Shown here one piece after another: positions 29,698-40,026 of a DNA stretch of 41,415 bases. Within the stretch, counting starts at the first letter, position 1. Each line of letters opens with the position of its first letter. The translations under genes and the position numbers were made by a program. This DNA comes from Triparma columacea (lineage: Eukaryota; Sar; Bolidophyceae; Parmales; Triparmaceae), in assembly GCA_030267965.1 (NCBI GenBank), contig BRYA01000279.1, positions 1-41,415 of the forward strand, written 5' to 3'. The notes beneath the pieces were generated by a model that was not told the origin of the DNA, did not search any database, and saw only the letters and a program-made list of their open reading frames with translations.

Positions 29698-31611
29698 TCA
29701 CCTGCTCTTTGCCCTGACGACGAATTTCTTCTTCTTCTTCTTCTTTTTCTTCTTCTTCGACGATGGTGATGGTGATGGCTGCTGCTCGTCTCCTGTAGGT
29801 TGTTCAACGACAAGTGATGTCTGTGCGATCTCAGCAATCTCCTGGTCCGTAACGTCGACAATTTTAAGCGTCAAAGGTCCCCCCATTTCATCGTCATCGT
29901 CAGCGTCCTCCGCGCTCTTCAGGGCTGCCGCCGGTCCGCCTTCCTCTCGTTTCTCCTCTCCCTCGTCTTCCCCCCCCTCCTTGTGTTCCTCCTCCCCCTT
30001 GTAAACCCACTGTCCTCTATCCTCGTCCCACTCCCACTCCGCATACTCGTCCCCCTTCTCCCCCCCTCCCCCCCCCTCCTCCTCCACCATTTCGTACCCC
30101 AGCGCGTCCAGCGATACCGGTATATAAGCCTCCCCCTCAGGCGGGTCCCACTGGGTCTCCTGGGTGACCTGGTTGTAGTAAAAGTTGTACCCCGAGGACG
30201 AGTCGTACTGCTCTATCCACTGCAGGGCGTGGTGCGACTGGGTCCCGTCGTCGTCGTCTTGGTTGTGTTCGTTGTTGTGTTCGTTGTGTTCGTTGTATTC
30301 GTTGTATTCGTCGGTACCGGTGGCGTTGGCGTCTGCAATGCCCTCTCCTTCATCATCGTCAGACACCAGTCCCGACACCTCCTCCCCCCCCGCATCCTCT
30401 TGCATCCCTCCCCCCTCCTCCTCCCCCATTAGATTGCTCTTAATATCCTCCACCTTCTCCCTAACAACATCCTTGACCTCCCTCTCCTCCACCACCTCCT
30501 CCTCTGGTTTATCGAGCATCCTTTGTATTTTCTTCTGAACGTCGTCAATAATCCCCTCCAATTCAATCCACTTAAAAACCAGCACCACTATCTCATCGTC
30601 CTCCTTCCTAACGTGGAGTCTAGTGAACGGTATTATACTATCCACCTCCTCAGCTGGTAACCTACCGGAGTTTACTATATCCTTGAGGTAGAAATATACT
30701 AGGTTCAAAGCCTCACTACCGACTGAGCCACACCCGTAGTTAACAGCCTTACCCCTAGCTTCCGCAACCTCTGACCTTAGATTATGTAGTTCGTTTAGTA
30801 GAAAGTTAAGTCTCCCTGCTTGCGTTAGATTTTGGAATAGTTGTGTGTTCAATTTTTCCCTCCGATCGTTTGCGTGTCTTTGTACGACGATGAAATCAAC
30901 TCTTAATTTATGTCCTGCTAGCTCTGTTAATATCCTCTGTTTTCTCGATTCGCTCAAACCCGGTGTATCCATCTCTCTACGAACCGACATGACAGCCTCT
31001 GCCCAGGGGAGCATTAGGTTACTAGATAGGTCGTTGGGGGTAGTAGAGGAGAGTAGACTTGCTGCTTTGGCTACCTGGAGATCCCAACTAGGACCGTCAA
31101 CAGGACTCCCTGATCCGCCTTCGTTGTCGTCGTGGTAGACCACCCCGTCACCAACATCACCGTTACCCGGGGCCCCAACAATCTCGTCTTCTCTTGTTTT
31201 GTTTTTACCACCGTCGTCAACTGGTTGTGTTTGTTCCTCCATTTCAATCTGCCTATTCCTAGCGACCATATTATCAAAGAAAACAACGAAATCATCCGTC
31301 CCTCTCAGCGTATCCACAACACCAACAACCCGAGGCGTAGACTTGAAATCAGGATGCGTTAGGGAAGAGAGTAACGAAGCGGGGGGAATGTGGAGGGATT
31401 TTAATACATCTGTTAACAAGTTATCAACGAGATCACGGAACTCTAAAAATACACCATGATGCCCGGGTGAGTACTCAGATGTATCCTCAAAGGTTGCGCA
31501 ATGTGTGTCTATGAAGTTGGAGATTGGGGTGAGGAAAAGAGGGGAGGTTAGGAATTGGGAAAGGGCGGAAATTTGAAGATCCGCATCTTCGGGGGGAGGG
31601 GTGGAAGACAT
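29698..31611 (-). CDS. BART-domain (CFAP36/ARL2BP-like) protein with a WW domain
   Basis: Single exon, 637 aa, ATG at 31611. Residues 10-130 match the BART domain: LFLTPISNFIDTHCATFED, HHGVFLEFRDLVDNLLTDVL and DDFVVFFDNMVARNRQIEME. BART domains bind ARL2/ARL3 GTPases, and CFAP36 is ciliary. Residues 190-350 form a helical region. A tandem NEYNEYNEHNEHN repeat (30260-30315) precedes a WW domain near residues 457-490, LQWIEQYDSSSGYNFYYN then QVTQETQWDPPEG, with two Trp 26 residues apart and the Tyr pair typical of proline-motif binding. A second weaker WEWDEDRGQWVYKG follows. The tail is acidic, ending in 11 or more Lys residues (KKKKKKFVVRAKSR). The single exon is notable among intron-bearing neighbours. 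Confidence 0.85.
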   Translation of the reverse strand: MSSTPPPEDADLQISALSQFLTSPLFLTPISNFIDTHCATFEDTSEYSPGHHGVFLEFRDLVDNLLTDVLKSLHIPPASLLSSLTHPDFKSTPRVVGVVDTLRGTDDFVVFFDNMVARNRQIEMEEQTQPVDDGGKNKTREDEIVGAPGNGDVGDGVVYHDDNEGGSGSPVDGPSWDLQVAKAASLLSSTTPNDLSSNLMLPWAEAVMSVRREMDTPGLSESRKQRILTELAGHKLRVDFIVVQRHANDRREKLNTQLFQNLTQAGRLNFLLNELHNLRSEVAEARGKAVNYGCGSVGSEALNLVYFYLKDIVNSGRLPAEEVDSIIPFTRLHVRKEDDEIVVLVFKWIELEGIIDDVQKKIQRMLDKPEEEVVEEREVKDVVREKVEDIKSNLMGEEEGGGMQEDAGGEEVSGLVSDDDEGEGIADANATGTDEYNEYNEHNEHNNEHNQDDDDGTQSHHALQWIEQYDSSSGYNFYYNQVTQETQWDPPEGEAYIPVSLDALGYEMVEEEGGGGGEKGDEYAEWEWDEDRGQWVYKGEEEHKEGGEDEGEEKREEGGPAAALKSAEDADDDDEMGGPLTLKIVDVTDQEIAEIAQTSLVVEQPTGDEQQPSPSPSSKKKKKKKKKKKFVVRAKSR

Positions 31612-32494
31612 TGGGGAAGAGGAAAGGGGGGAGGTAGGGAGAGGGAATGGGGAGGGGGGTTTAGGGTGCAGAGGTTGGGCAGTTAGTAGGGGCGGGTGAT
31701 ATTATGAAGTGGGTTGGGAATGAGGAAGGGGATATTTAGAGATAGGGTATGGTGTTGTGGAGTGGTTGTAGGGTGGAAATGTTTATCGGAGGGGTAGGGG
31801 TGTAAGTGAGTGTAAGGAAATTGATGTGCAGGTGGAGAAAGTGGAGAAGAGGAGAAGAGGGAAGGAGAAAGTGGAGAAAATGGTGAAAGTCGAAGGAAAG
31901 TGTCTCACAGCAATTAGCTTCAGTGAATCAAAGCTGCTGACTTGTTTTAGCGCAAATTGAAGCTACGTAGTGGTTGTTACTTCTCATAGTTAGCTGGTTA
32001 TAGTATCAGTGTCTTTATATTGGTATTAGTTGTGGAGAAAAGAAATAAGGCCCCGGACGGATAATATCCTGATTGTGATCTGTGAGCTCATTTATTCCTC
32101 AAATACGCCTTATATTCTACTAATTTAGTGTCAGTAGTGTATATTGGAGTTAGTGTGTTGGGGTTAGTGTTATTGTATCATAAATAAGAGCTTCAAGAGT
32201 CGAAAAAGTGAGCAACTGAGGAATCAAAAAGAACGACATCAAAAGGAGATACAAGCCTTTATACTCCCTTTACAACTTCAATCACTTCTTCCATCATCTC
32301 TGTAGTCATATCTACCACTGCTCTAACTACTTTGATTCCTACAGTCACTGTTATCATTCCTACGCTGCTTTTGCTTTAACACACTCCATATCCGCTATCC
32401 CCCCTCTGCTATCCCCCCTCTTCTCCCACACACCTCTTCTCCCCTCTTCTCCCACACACCTCTTCTCCCACACACACACACACACACATTCGAC
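31612..32494. other. Gene-poor region
   Basis: Upstream of the BART-WW gene. 31612-31910 is G-rich with no CDS on either strand. 31910-32340 is AT-richer, with short related motifs (ttagtgt, ttggggttagtg). 32395-32490 holds (tatccccc/tcttctcccacacacc)n and a CA dinucleotide run. No RNA gene is recognised. Confidence 0.5.
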
Positions 32495-33115
32495 GATACA
32501 GGTAAGGAAGGAGATAAAGAGAGATATCACGAAGTTGTTTGAGATGTTGAATGTTGTTTGTTCCGCTGATGTAAATAGCCCACAATAAGATTGACAATAT
32601 GATATGCGACGTGCATTTCGGAGACACGCGCAATGATTTAACGCCAGTAATTGAGAAAGGGCTGCCAAACGACCATACTGAGGAACAAACACAACTCAAT
32701 AACAAGCGTAACTTCACACTGTACCTTCCTGTCGAAGAGTCACCTAACACACATCTTCAATCGCAATCGATATCCGTCGTCATTCTCCCTTCTGCGTACA
32801 CACATTCGATGATGCAGGTAAGGAAGGATGGAAGGAAGGAGTGGTATCTCAAAGTTGTTGGAGATGTTGAATGTTGTTTGTTCCGCTGATGTAAATATAC
32901 CACAATCCATGAATCTTTATGATATGCGACGTGCATTTCGGAGACACGCGCTATGATTAAACGCCAGCAACCCCTAAATGGCTGCCAAACGACCATACTG
33001 AGGAACAAACACATGACGACAACAAGCTGTAGTAGGTTAACACTGTACCTTCCTGTGTAAGAGTCACCTAACACCCATGTTCAAACACACTCGATATCCG
33101 CTATCCCCCCTCTCC
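32495..33115. repeat. Two-unit tandem repeat, about 320 bp per unit
   Basis: Landmarks such as gagatgttgaatgttgtttg (32541, 32861), gatatgcgacgtgcatttcg (32601, 32921) and gctgccaaacgaccatactg (32661, 32981) recur exactly 320 b apart. The units differ by several substitutions and small indels. Both start near a CAGGTAAGGAAGG and end with CGATATCCG...CACACA. No reading frame is shared by both units, so it is probably not coding. Confidence 0.88.
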
Positions 33116-33495
33116 TCCCACACACACACAATTCAGGGCTCTGCAAATTGGACTCCGTGAACTATACTCTGTGAACTATACTCTGCTTCCTACACATTCC
33201 TCCACTACTCATTCCTACTACTACACATTCCTACCACTACCATTCCACTCATTCCTACTCATACTCAAACTAATCACATCCAGACAACACAGCAGACAAC
33301 ACAGCAGACAACACAGACAACAACAATCCCTCAACAACCCGCTCAACAACCCCCTCAACAAACACACACCCCTCATCCCATCCAAAAGACTTTACAGAAA
33401 GCAGGATACCACCATTACAAACAACTAAACACAATCGCCAAACCCACAACAACAACCAACAACAACCAACGAACGAAGTAAAGAAAGAAAGAAAA
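33116..33495. other. 5' flank of the disordered-protein gene
   Basis: Contains short direct repeats: gtgaactatactctg twice (33159-33184), ttcctac/cattcct runs (33186-33260), acaacacagcag (33285-33312) and acaaccccctcaac. These are A/C-rich and G-poor, consistent with a transcribed 5' leader. No gene is seen. Confidence 0.45.
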
Positions 33496-34800
33496 ATGAA
33501 CATCCCCGGCCCTTCCAAAAGTCCCCTCCCCTCCACATCCTCCTCCCCCATCCCCCTCAACCCTTCCCGTCCCCTCCCCCCCCCCCCCACAACCTCTACT
33601 CAACACCACATGCACCTAGCCTCCTCCGTCCCCATAACCAGCTCCTCCGGCTTCCTACTCAACCCCCGAATCCCTCGGAAACCTAGACTACAAGGTATGA
33701 AAGGTCTTGAATCAGGCACCGACATACCCGTAATATCCCTACCTAACTCAGCCGGTGGTGACGGTAGGGAGAGAAGCTTAAGCCCGAATGGTGAGGGGTT
33801 AAGTAGCAGCTTGTTGAATGGACATTGCTTCCCTACTAACCGGATACCGAAGGGAGGAGGGGGGTGGGAGGAAAGGGAGAGAGGGGGAGAGGGAAGAAGA
33901 GGTAAGGAAAGGGAGGGGGAGAGAGAAGGGGGAGAGAGGGAAAGAGGAGGGGGTACTAAAAACAATAAGCACATTGAACTAACATCTCTAAACACTAACA
34001 CACACACTAACCTTCAAAACCCACCAAAAACGAACAACACCAAAGACTTTGTACCTCACAGTCTACCCACTTACATGAGAGGTGAAGTACAGGGTAGGTG
34101 GAGGGAGGAGGTCGAGACCCGCCGTCGTCAGACTTCCCAATTCGAACTTAATGTTTCAAATCAACACGGGGTTGGCGATGGTGATGTTATGGGTGGGACC
34201 AGTTTCAACGACGGGGGGATTAACTTCGTCGTCGGTGATAACAACAACAATGCGGGAGGGTGGAGAGGTATTGAGATTACCGCACCGCAGATTGAGGATA
34301 ATAACGGTCGTACCTTAAGCCCCAGTTCTACTACGCGTACAAATGGAGGGGGGGGGGGTATAGGTAGTCTGATTGAGAGTGACGCTTGGTTCCCAAGCAG
34401 TGCGAGTGAACCACAGTTAGTCGGACTTGGGGAGGGGATGGCTTTAGCGGGGGGACATGACGATAGTATGGATACTGACGAATCTCTTTTTACTGGTGGA
34501 GGAGGGAGAGGGAGCGGGGGGGGGGAAGGGAGGGATAGAAGTATTAGCGAGGCTAGCAGTGGGGGGTATGGGCAGGGGAGTATGAGCACGAGCTTGACGG
34601 TTATGGAGATACTTAGCAGTTCAAGGAAGGGACTTGATTTGGTGCTGGATGAGAATGAAAGGGAGGGGGTTAAGGATGGGAGGAAAATGACGGAGGGGTA
34701 TTTAAGGAAGGAAGGGGACCTGAGGACGGAAAGAGAAGTTAGGGATGAGGAGGAGGATGAAGGGATCTTTGAAGCTTTTACGCTCGACTTGGATGATTGA
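33496..34800 (+). CDS. Low-complexity, probably disordered protein
   Basis: Single exon, 434 aa, ATG at 33496 in an A-rich context (GAAAAATGAAC). The N-terminus is Pro/Ser-rich; residues 115-155 are a Gly/Glu/Arg run (GGEGRRGKEREGEREG), followed by Asn/Thr-rich parts and Gly/Ser-rich parts. A short ordered-looking motif, SLTVMEILSSSRKGLDLVLD, and an acidic aromatic end (DEGIFEAFTLDLDD) stand out; acidic-aromatic ends of this kind can act as activation-like or binding motifs. No domain is recognised. A coding region is supported by length (1.3 kb without stop in biased sequence) and by the AT/GC pattern, but this evidence is weaker than for its neighbours. Confidence 0.6.
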   Translation: MNIPGPSKSPLPSTSSSPIPLNPSRPLPPPPTTSTQHHMHLASSVPITSSSGFLLNPRIPRKPRLQGMKGLESGTDIPVISLPNSAGGDGRERSLSPNGEGLSSSLLNGHCFPTNRIPKGGGGWEERERGGEGRRGKEREGEREGGERERGGGTKNNKHIELTSLNTNTHTNLQNPPKTNNTKDFVPHSLPTYMRGEVQGRWREEVETRRRQTSQFELNVSNQHGVGDGDVMGGTSFNDGGINFVVGDNNNNAGGWRGIEITAPQIEDNNGRTLSPSSTTRTNGGGGGIGSLIESDAWFPSSASEPQLVGLGEGMALAGGHDDSMDTDESLFTGGGGRGSGGGEGRDRSISEASSGGYGQGSMSTSLTVMEILSSSRKGLDLVLDENEREGVKDGRKMTEGYLRKEGDLRTEREVRDEEEDEGIFEAFTLDLDD

Positions 34801-34983
34801 GGGATTATTTGAAGGGGGGGAGGGGGGAGAGGGGGAACGTTTTGGGGTAACAGGGGAGGGGAGAGAGGGGGAGAGAAGACGAAAACAAGACACAAAGTCT
34901 TTTTGAAGGAAAAAATCAATATTCCATTTTGACGACCCTTTTTTTTGCAAAGGGGGTTAATTAATTCTACACAGGTTTCCCTC

Positions 34984-37228
34984 TTATCCTTCTCCCCCTT
35001 CCAACCTCGCGATCCTCTCCTTCAACCTCTCAATATTTTCGTCTCTCTCTTGTATGATTCCGTCTCTCTCTTGTATAATTTCGTTTCTCTCTTGTATCTC
35101 CTTCTCCTTTGCCATGAACTTGGCCCTGTTCTCCTCCCTCTCTTCAGCAGCTTCTCTCTCCCTCGCTTCCATCTCTTCTGCAGCTTCTCTCTTCTTCTCT
35201 TCCATCTCCTTCTCCTTTGACTCAAGCAAAACCTTCAACCGAAGGATCTCCTCCTCGTCGGTGGCTTTCATCCCATTTCCCACCTCCTCCTTGTCCTCGT
35301 TCTTGTCCTCGTTCTTGTCCTTTCCTTTGGTCGAGCTGCGTATGGTCGCCCCTTCTATTGTGACGACGAGGGCGCGAGAGTCAACCTCCTCCTTCAGCTT
35401 GTTGAGGTGGGCCTTGACTAGGGGGAAGCCCTCGGTATCGTTGTAGTAGGCGTAGCATTCCAGGCTCTTGGTGAAGAAGGAGTCGAGGGAGTGACCTGTA
35501 ACCCCACTGCAGCCTTTTGGTAACTTCTTGTCAACGCCGCCAAGGATGTCACCGTCGCTCTTTAGCCCAAGAAGCCACTCCTTCACCTTGTCTTGGTCAA
35601 AGTAACATGGGTGGACACCCAGCCATACCGACACTCTCTGTTGTTCCTTCGTTTCTGCATCAAAGAGAAGTTGGGTAGCATCAAAGACCCACTGAAAGAA
35701 TTCTGGCCCTGTCCTTCTGCTGGCATAGAAGGTCCATCGGTGAGACTGCTGAACGTATGTTAGGAAGAGCGTTACCCCACCGATTGTTACGACAAGTGCT
35801 ATGAAAAACATCGTTCTCACAGTTCTTCCCTCCATGTAGACTTCCCTAGTCCCAACGTCGATTTCTGCAAACTGACCCGTCGCATACATAACGATTGCGG
35901 CGTTGGAGAGAAGCTTATAAGCTATCATAGACGAGTACCATCCACCACCGAGGCTATCAGCGCGAAGTTGCACCCAAGGACAGAAAGACATCATGAGGTA
36001 GAACGCAACGTGGATAACAGAGGAGACTATCTTACTGCCCGGAGCCTCAAGGACACTAAGCAGCTGACCCCTGCTTGCTTGTACTCCTACCAACAACGCA
36101 AACTCACAACCCATGACGAGAGGTACGTAATACCAATTGACAGCAGTAAGCACAGCAGAGAGGGCAATCATACTACAAGAGATGAATCCCCCGTAAGAGA
36201 GGAACATTCCAAATTGAATTGCGGCAACGTAGGGTCCATGTGAAGGGATGAACCCCAAAATGGGGTGAGTGTAGGGTCCACGTTTCTGACGATTCTGTGT
36301 GAAGCAAAACACAAGTATGCGGTGTAAGGGGATGCGTTAAATCGGGAATCGCCTTCTCTCCTCTCACACTCACCATCGTTCCCCTCTCGTACATCATGCT
36401 GTTGTCCGTCATGATGAACGCGGCGCTCACCACACTGCTCAAAATAGAGATTGCTGACGTCCATGAGATATCCTTCGTGTGGTAGATGACAAACAGCTGC
36501 AGGACAGTTTCTGGCATCACTTCGAATATAAGCTCGCCCATTCTTACCATGAGGAACATAAAGAATGGGTTCATTGCATCATCCTCACTTTGTTCCACTC
36601 CCCTCCACACGTTCAAGCCGTGCACAAGTGGGTTGAGCTGTAAAAGTGCAATAAATATCCCTTTCCCTACGGCCTTCGCGCCCTTCTTCTTGTTTACGAT
36701 CCATGCAACAAACACATTCGCGAGCGTGGACACGGCAAGGATCGCAATGGAAATGTGAAGGTACTTCCTCATGCCTTCTCCTCCCTCTCTGTACTCCTTC
36801 AGCACAAGGAAGTCCGTAATCAAGTCCATGTATGTCAATAACATGGACAGTAGCATCCTCACTCCGAGTCCAATCCTCGCCAACTTCAGTGACGGCTTAA
36901 TCTTGGGAGCGAGGTCAATGAGGAGTTCCCTTGCCAGTACCTCCCCCTCTGGAATCACCTCGTCGCAGAACTCTCCAACACCGACCTCGACGTTTCCGCT
37001 GTAACTCTTCAGGAGTTCGATGTAAGATTCGATGACCCGCCTCACCAAAGCCTTCATTTCAGAAGGAGCTGCAGAAGCAGCGAGCTTACTTAACTGCTTC
37101 AAGGAGATTTTCTTGTAGTCTTCGCGATTTAAGGTCATCGCGATGCCATTGTCGATTGACTTACGACGGAAGGATCTGAGATTATCGGAAGCCGCACTTG
37201 CTTCGTCCGAGACCTTGCTTGGATTCAT
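34984..37228 (-). CDS. Polytopic membrane protein with C-terminal coiled coil, unknown family
   Basis: Two exons: 37228-36374 and 36294-34984 (721 aa). The first in-frame ATG is 37228 (MNPSKVSDEA); the open frame begins earlier with TTG. Donor ATG|GTGAGT and acceptor TTCACACAG join in phase zero. Residues 1-125 are cytosolic-like, with helical stretches. About 8-10 hydrophobic spans follow: IGLGVRMLLSMLLTYMDLIT, YLHISIAILAVSTLANVF, VLQLFVIYHTKDISWTSAIS, IQFGMFLSYGGFISCSMIAL, FFIALVVTIGGVTLFLTYV. The DLITDFLVL motif in the first span and the PETVLQLFV span have a flavour of XK-related scramblase-type proteins; that is a guess. After the membrane part is a soluble domain (RVSVWLGVHPCYFDQDKVKE; SGVTGHSLDSFFTKSLECYA) and a 100-residue charged coiled coil of REAAEE and ERDGIIQERDE repeats. 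Confidence 0.85.
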
Positions 37229-38112
37229 GGATGGAAGGTTTGTTGTTGGGGACCCGACCAAGGGGGGAGGGAGGAAAGTAGAGAGGGAAGGGAGTAGAAG
37301 GATGTGAGGGAAGAGATGGTAAGAATGGAGAGATAAGAGGAGTGCTGCGACTAGATTTTCGACTAAACCCTGTTAGGACGGATGCAGATCTGGCGAGCAG
37401 AGCTTGAAGTTGAGAAAAGAAAATCAACAAAAACGCGCATGATCACTATGCGAGGAGTAAATATTGGATAGTTAGTTTTTGCACATGCAATCGAATGAGC
37501 TTGAATAACTCAGAGATGCCAATGGAGCGCCTTGATCGCTCGGAAAACGCCTAAAAAATTGTTCAGATCAGAAATTGCTAAATTTTCAAATTGCTTTAAA
37601 TTTATATTTGAATTACTTTATACATAATTAATCATTGTTATACCTTTTCATGTTTTCAAATGCCCATTTGCAAGTCGTCTAAATAAATGATAACTTGTAA
37701 TATTTTCCATTCAGTGACCCTTAATATTTTCTTCATCACATACATTTTCAGATCATTTTTGAACATACAGAAATAAAATTATAATTTTTAAGTACAAAAT
37801 AGATTTCTTGAAAAAAAAAAATATTTCGAAAAAGATTTTTGAACACTCCTTAATACTTTAAATACCCAAACAAATTTCCAATAATATATCTTTTGAAGAA
37901 ATTACCTCAAGGTTTTTTAACATTTCGTTCATTTTGCGTTCTGACATAACCCATTGCCAAAATAGCCTTGTTGTGCGCATCTATATTGGATATTGAATCC
38001 TCTGAGCCCCCCGAAACTACCAAACGTGTCCTTATCTGAGATTTTTTAACTTCTGCCAACCGGATCCTTCACAGTCAACGCCACTCTGCCTCCCTTCTCG
38101 TATCTCTACATC
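37229..38112. other. AT-rich intergenic region
   Basis: No gene on either strand. 37540-37960 is strongly AT-rich (runs such as aaatttatatttgaattactttatacataattaatc), in contrast to the GC-rich genes around it. 37230-37430 is purine-rich and 37960-38110 returns to normal composition ahead of the next gene. Confidence 0.55.
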
Positions 38113-39529
38113 ATGCAGCGACGCTTTCATGGTCTCTTCTTTGCCTTCTTCCTCTCTAATGCCTTATTTACGGAGTCCTTCCACATTCCCCATGCCAAAA
38201 CCACCACCCGCCAAAAATCTCCAGTATTGCTCAGGGTGATAGATGATTCACGAGAAAGGGGACAGGGCGCCAAGCCAAAATCGTTCAGTTTCACCCCATT
38301 TTTATCACCCTCTGCTAAGTTGTTTGAATCGGCTGAGATTTCTGGTGAGCTTCTTAGTCCTCCTCCCCCCTACCCTTACCCTTGCCCCCCCCTCCTCTTA
38401 CTCTCCCCACCCCCATCCCCCCAGACGCGTCCACTCTGAAAACTAATGCCGCCAAGACGCCCTTCATCCTCTACGTTCCCTTTATCCTCCCAATTATCTC
38501 GTACATAACATACACCCCCGTGGCAGCATTCTTCCGTGAAACAATCGACCTCCTCTCAATTAACAAGAATTGGGAGTCAGTGGATGGGGGGACCTATCAG
38601 ATTCAGATCCTCACCCCAACCATCAATGGGGTCGTCCTCCCTTGCCTCGGCATCCTGTTTGCTACGCTGGTCAGTACCACAATCATTCAGCTCCGTCAAA
38701 GGCAACTCGTCGTGCGGACGATGCTCAACAGCGAGGCAAGCGAGTTGATGGTGCTTCGGGAGATTGCTCGGAGGATGGATGACGTAGAAGGTGCAGATAG
38801 AGAGGAGGGGGCATTGAGCTGCAGGGTATTACTAAGAAAATACGTTTCGAGGCTCTTGAGTGAATGCAGACCGGGGGTGGACGAGAATGCGAGGCTCGTA
38901 GACGTGAGCAGCAGCGAAGGCGAGCTGTCCACGATTCTCAATAGGATTTACCAGCTTGGTTTTAATGGGAGTGGCGGAGGCAGGTTGACGTTGACCCAGA
39001 ACGCGGTGGATAGGTGAGAATGGACAAAAGTAATGAGGTGTGATACTCCCACTCCTAACTCATCAAGCGCAACGCCTTTCGCGATTCGCTCATCGCAGCA
39101 TCGCAAGGTTGAATGACTACAGGTCGCAGAGGATTAGTTTCATGCAGACTACATTCCCCCCTCTTCACTACGCGATCCTAGCCCTGCTGGCATCAAGGTG
39201 AGGACGCCAGCTACAGACATGGGCAACAAATTTTGCTCACCGACCCATCCCCCTTCCCCCTCCAACAACGCACACATACACACCATAGCATCAGCAGTTG
39301 CTTCTTGCTCGAGACTGACCAGGAGGCTCTGGTATTCCTCAACGCTGTTCAGCTTAAGATTTTGTGGTCCATGCTCGTAGGCGCTTTCACTGCCTTAGCT
39401 GTCGTCATCACTGACCTTAGCGACCCTTTCAAGGGTTCCTATACCATAAGCTCCACAGTGTTGCAGCTTTTTAGGATCCGAAATGCTCTCAATGAAAACG
39501 AAGGAACCAAAGAAGACGGCAACGAGTAA
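38113..39529 (+). CDS. DUF4239-like (bestrophin-like) membrane protein, probably plastid-targeted
   Basis: Four exons: 38113-38344, 38425-39013, 39099-39197, 39298-39529 (383 aa). Junction phases all fit (G|AC, AG|C, AG|T). The N-terminus is a signal peptide, MQRRFHGLFFAFFLSNALFT, followed by ES/FHIPHAKTTTRQKS, with Phe at the predicted cleavage site and a basic, hydroxyl-rich transit-like stretch. This is the bipartite plastid presequence of heterokont algae. The mature part has two early hydrophobic spans (FILYVPFILPIISYITYTPV; VLPCLGILFATLVSTTIIQL) and two late ones (PPLHYAILALLASS; LWSMLVGAFTALAVVITDL). The late part (DYRSQRISFMQTTFPPLHYA, ITDLSDPFKGSYTI) resembles DUF4239, where an R-x-x-R helix, a Pro-containing span and a D-x-PF motif recur. 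Function in a plastid membrane, perhaps as a channel, is inferred. Confidence 0.78.
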
Positions 39530-40026
39530 TGGGCAGAGAGTACACAATACTACAAAATTGATTTTACTACAAACCATGCCTTTTCCATATATCAATTTTG
39601 TTCACTCCAGAGGTCAACAAAATTCATTGACCCCCTGTCTGGTTTCCCCCTGAGCTTCACTTGTTTGGTTGAAACTGGAATTGGTAAGGCAACTCACCAC
39701 TTTCTCACCTTAATTCGTTCTCTGCACCCTCAAATAATTAATCTTCCACCCTGTGACGAAACGATATGTCAGAATGTTGCCGTTTTGTCTCATTAAATCT
39801 CCCACCAGTCCTCCTCCCCTCCCGACCCTTTCAAACCACAAATGTCTTTTTAATCAATTTCTTGCGGATCAATCGTACTCAAACTGCTACCATTCGATCA
39901 ATAATCTCATATCACCTCTATTATTCCGTACTAAGTACTCCATACTAACTCGTAACCCTCTTTATTTCCTTCTTTTAGATTTCCTCCGTTTCTCAGCAAG
40001 GCAATTCCATTTTAGACCCTTAGGAG
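39530..40026. other. Intergenic region
   Basis: About 500 b, AT-richer than the genes. A 10-bp inverted repeat (caaaattgat at 39553-39562, atcaattttg at 39591-39600), just 3' of the preceding stop, may form a hairpin in the 3' untranslated region. No gene is recognised. Confidence 0.45.

Noticed and set aside
32360..33074. Minus-strand frames starting MLGDS(S/Y)TGRYSV in both 320-bp units
   Set aside because: The frames diverge after about 13 residues through indels and end in different frames; better explained as repeat DNA.
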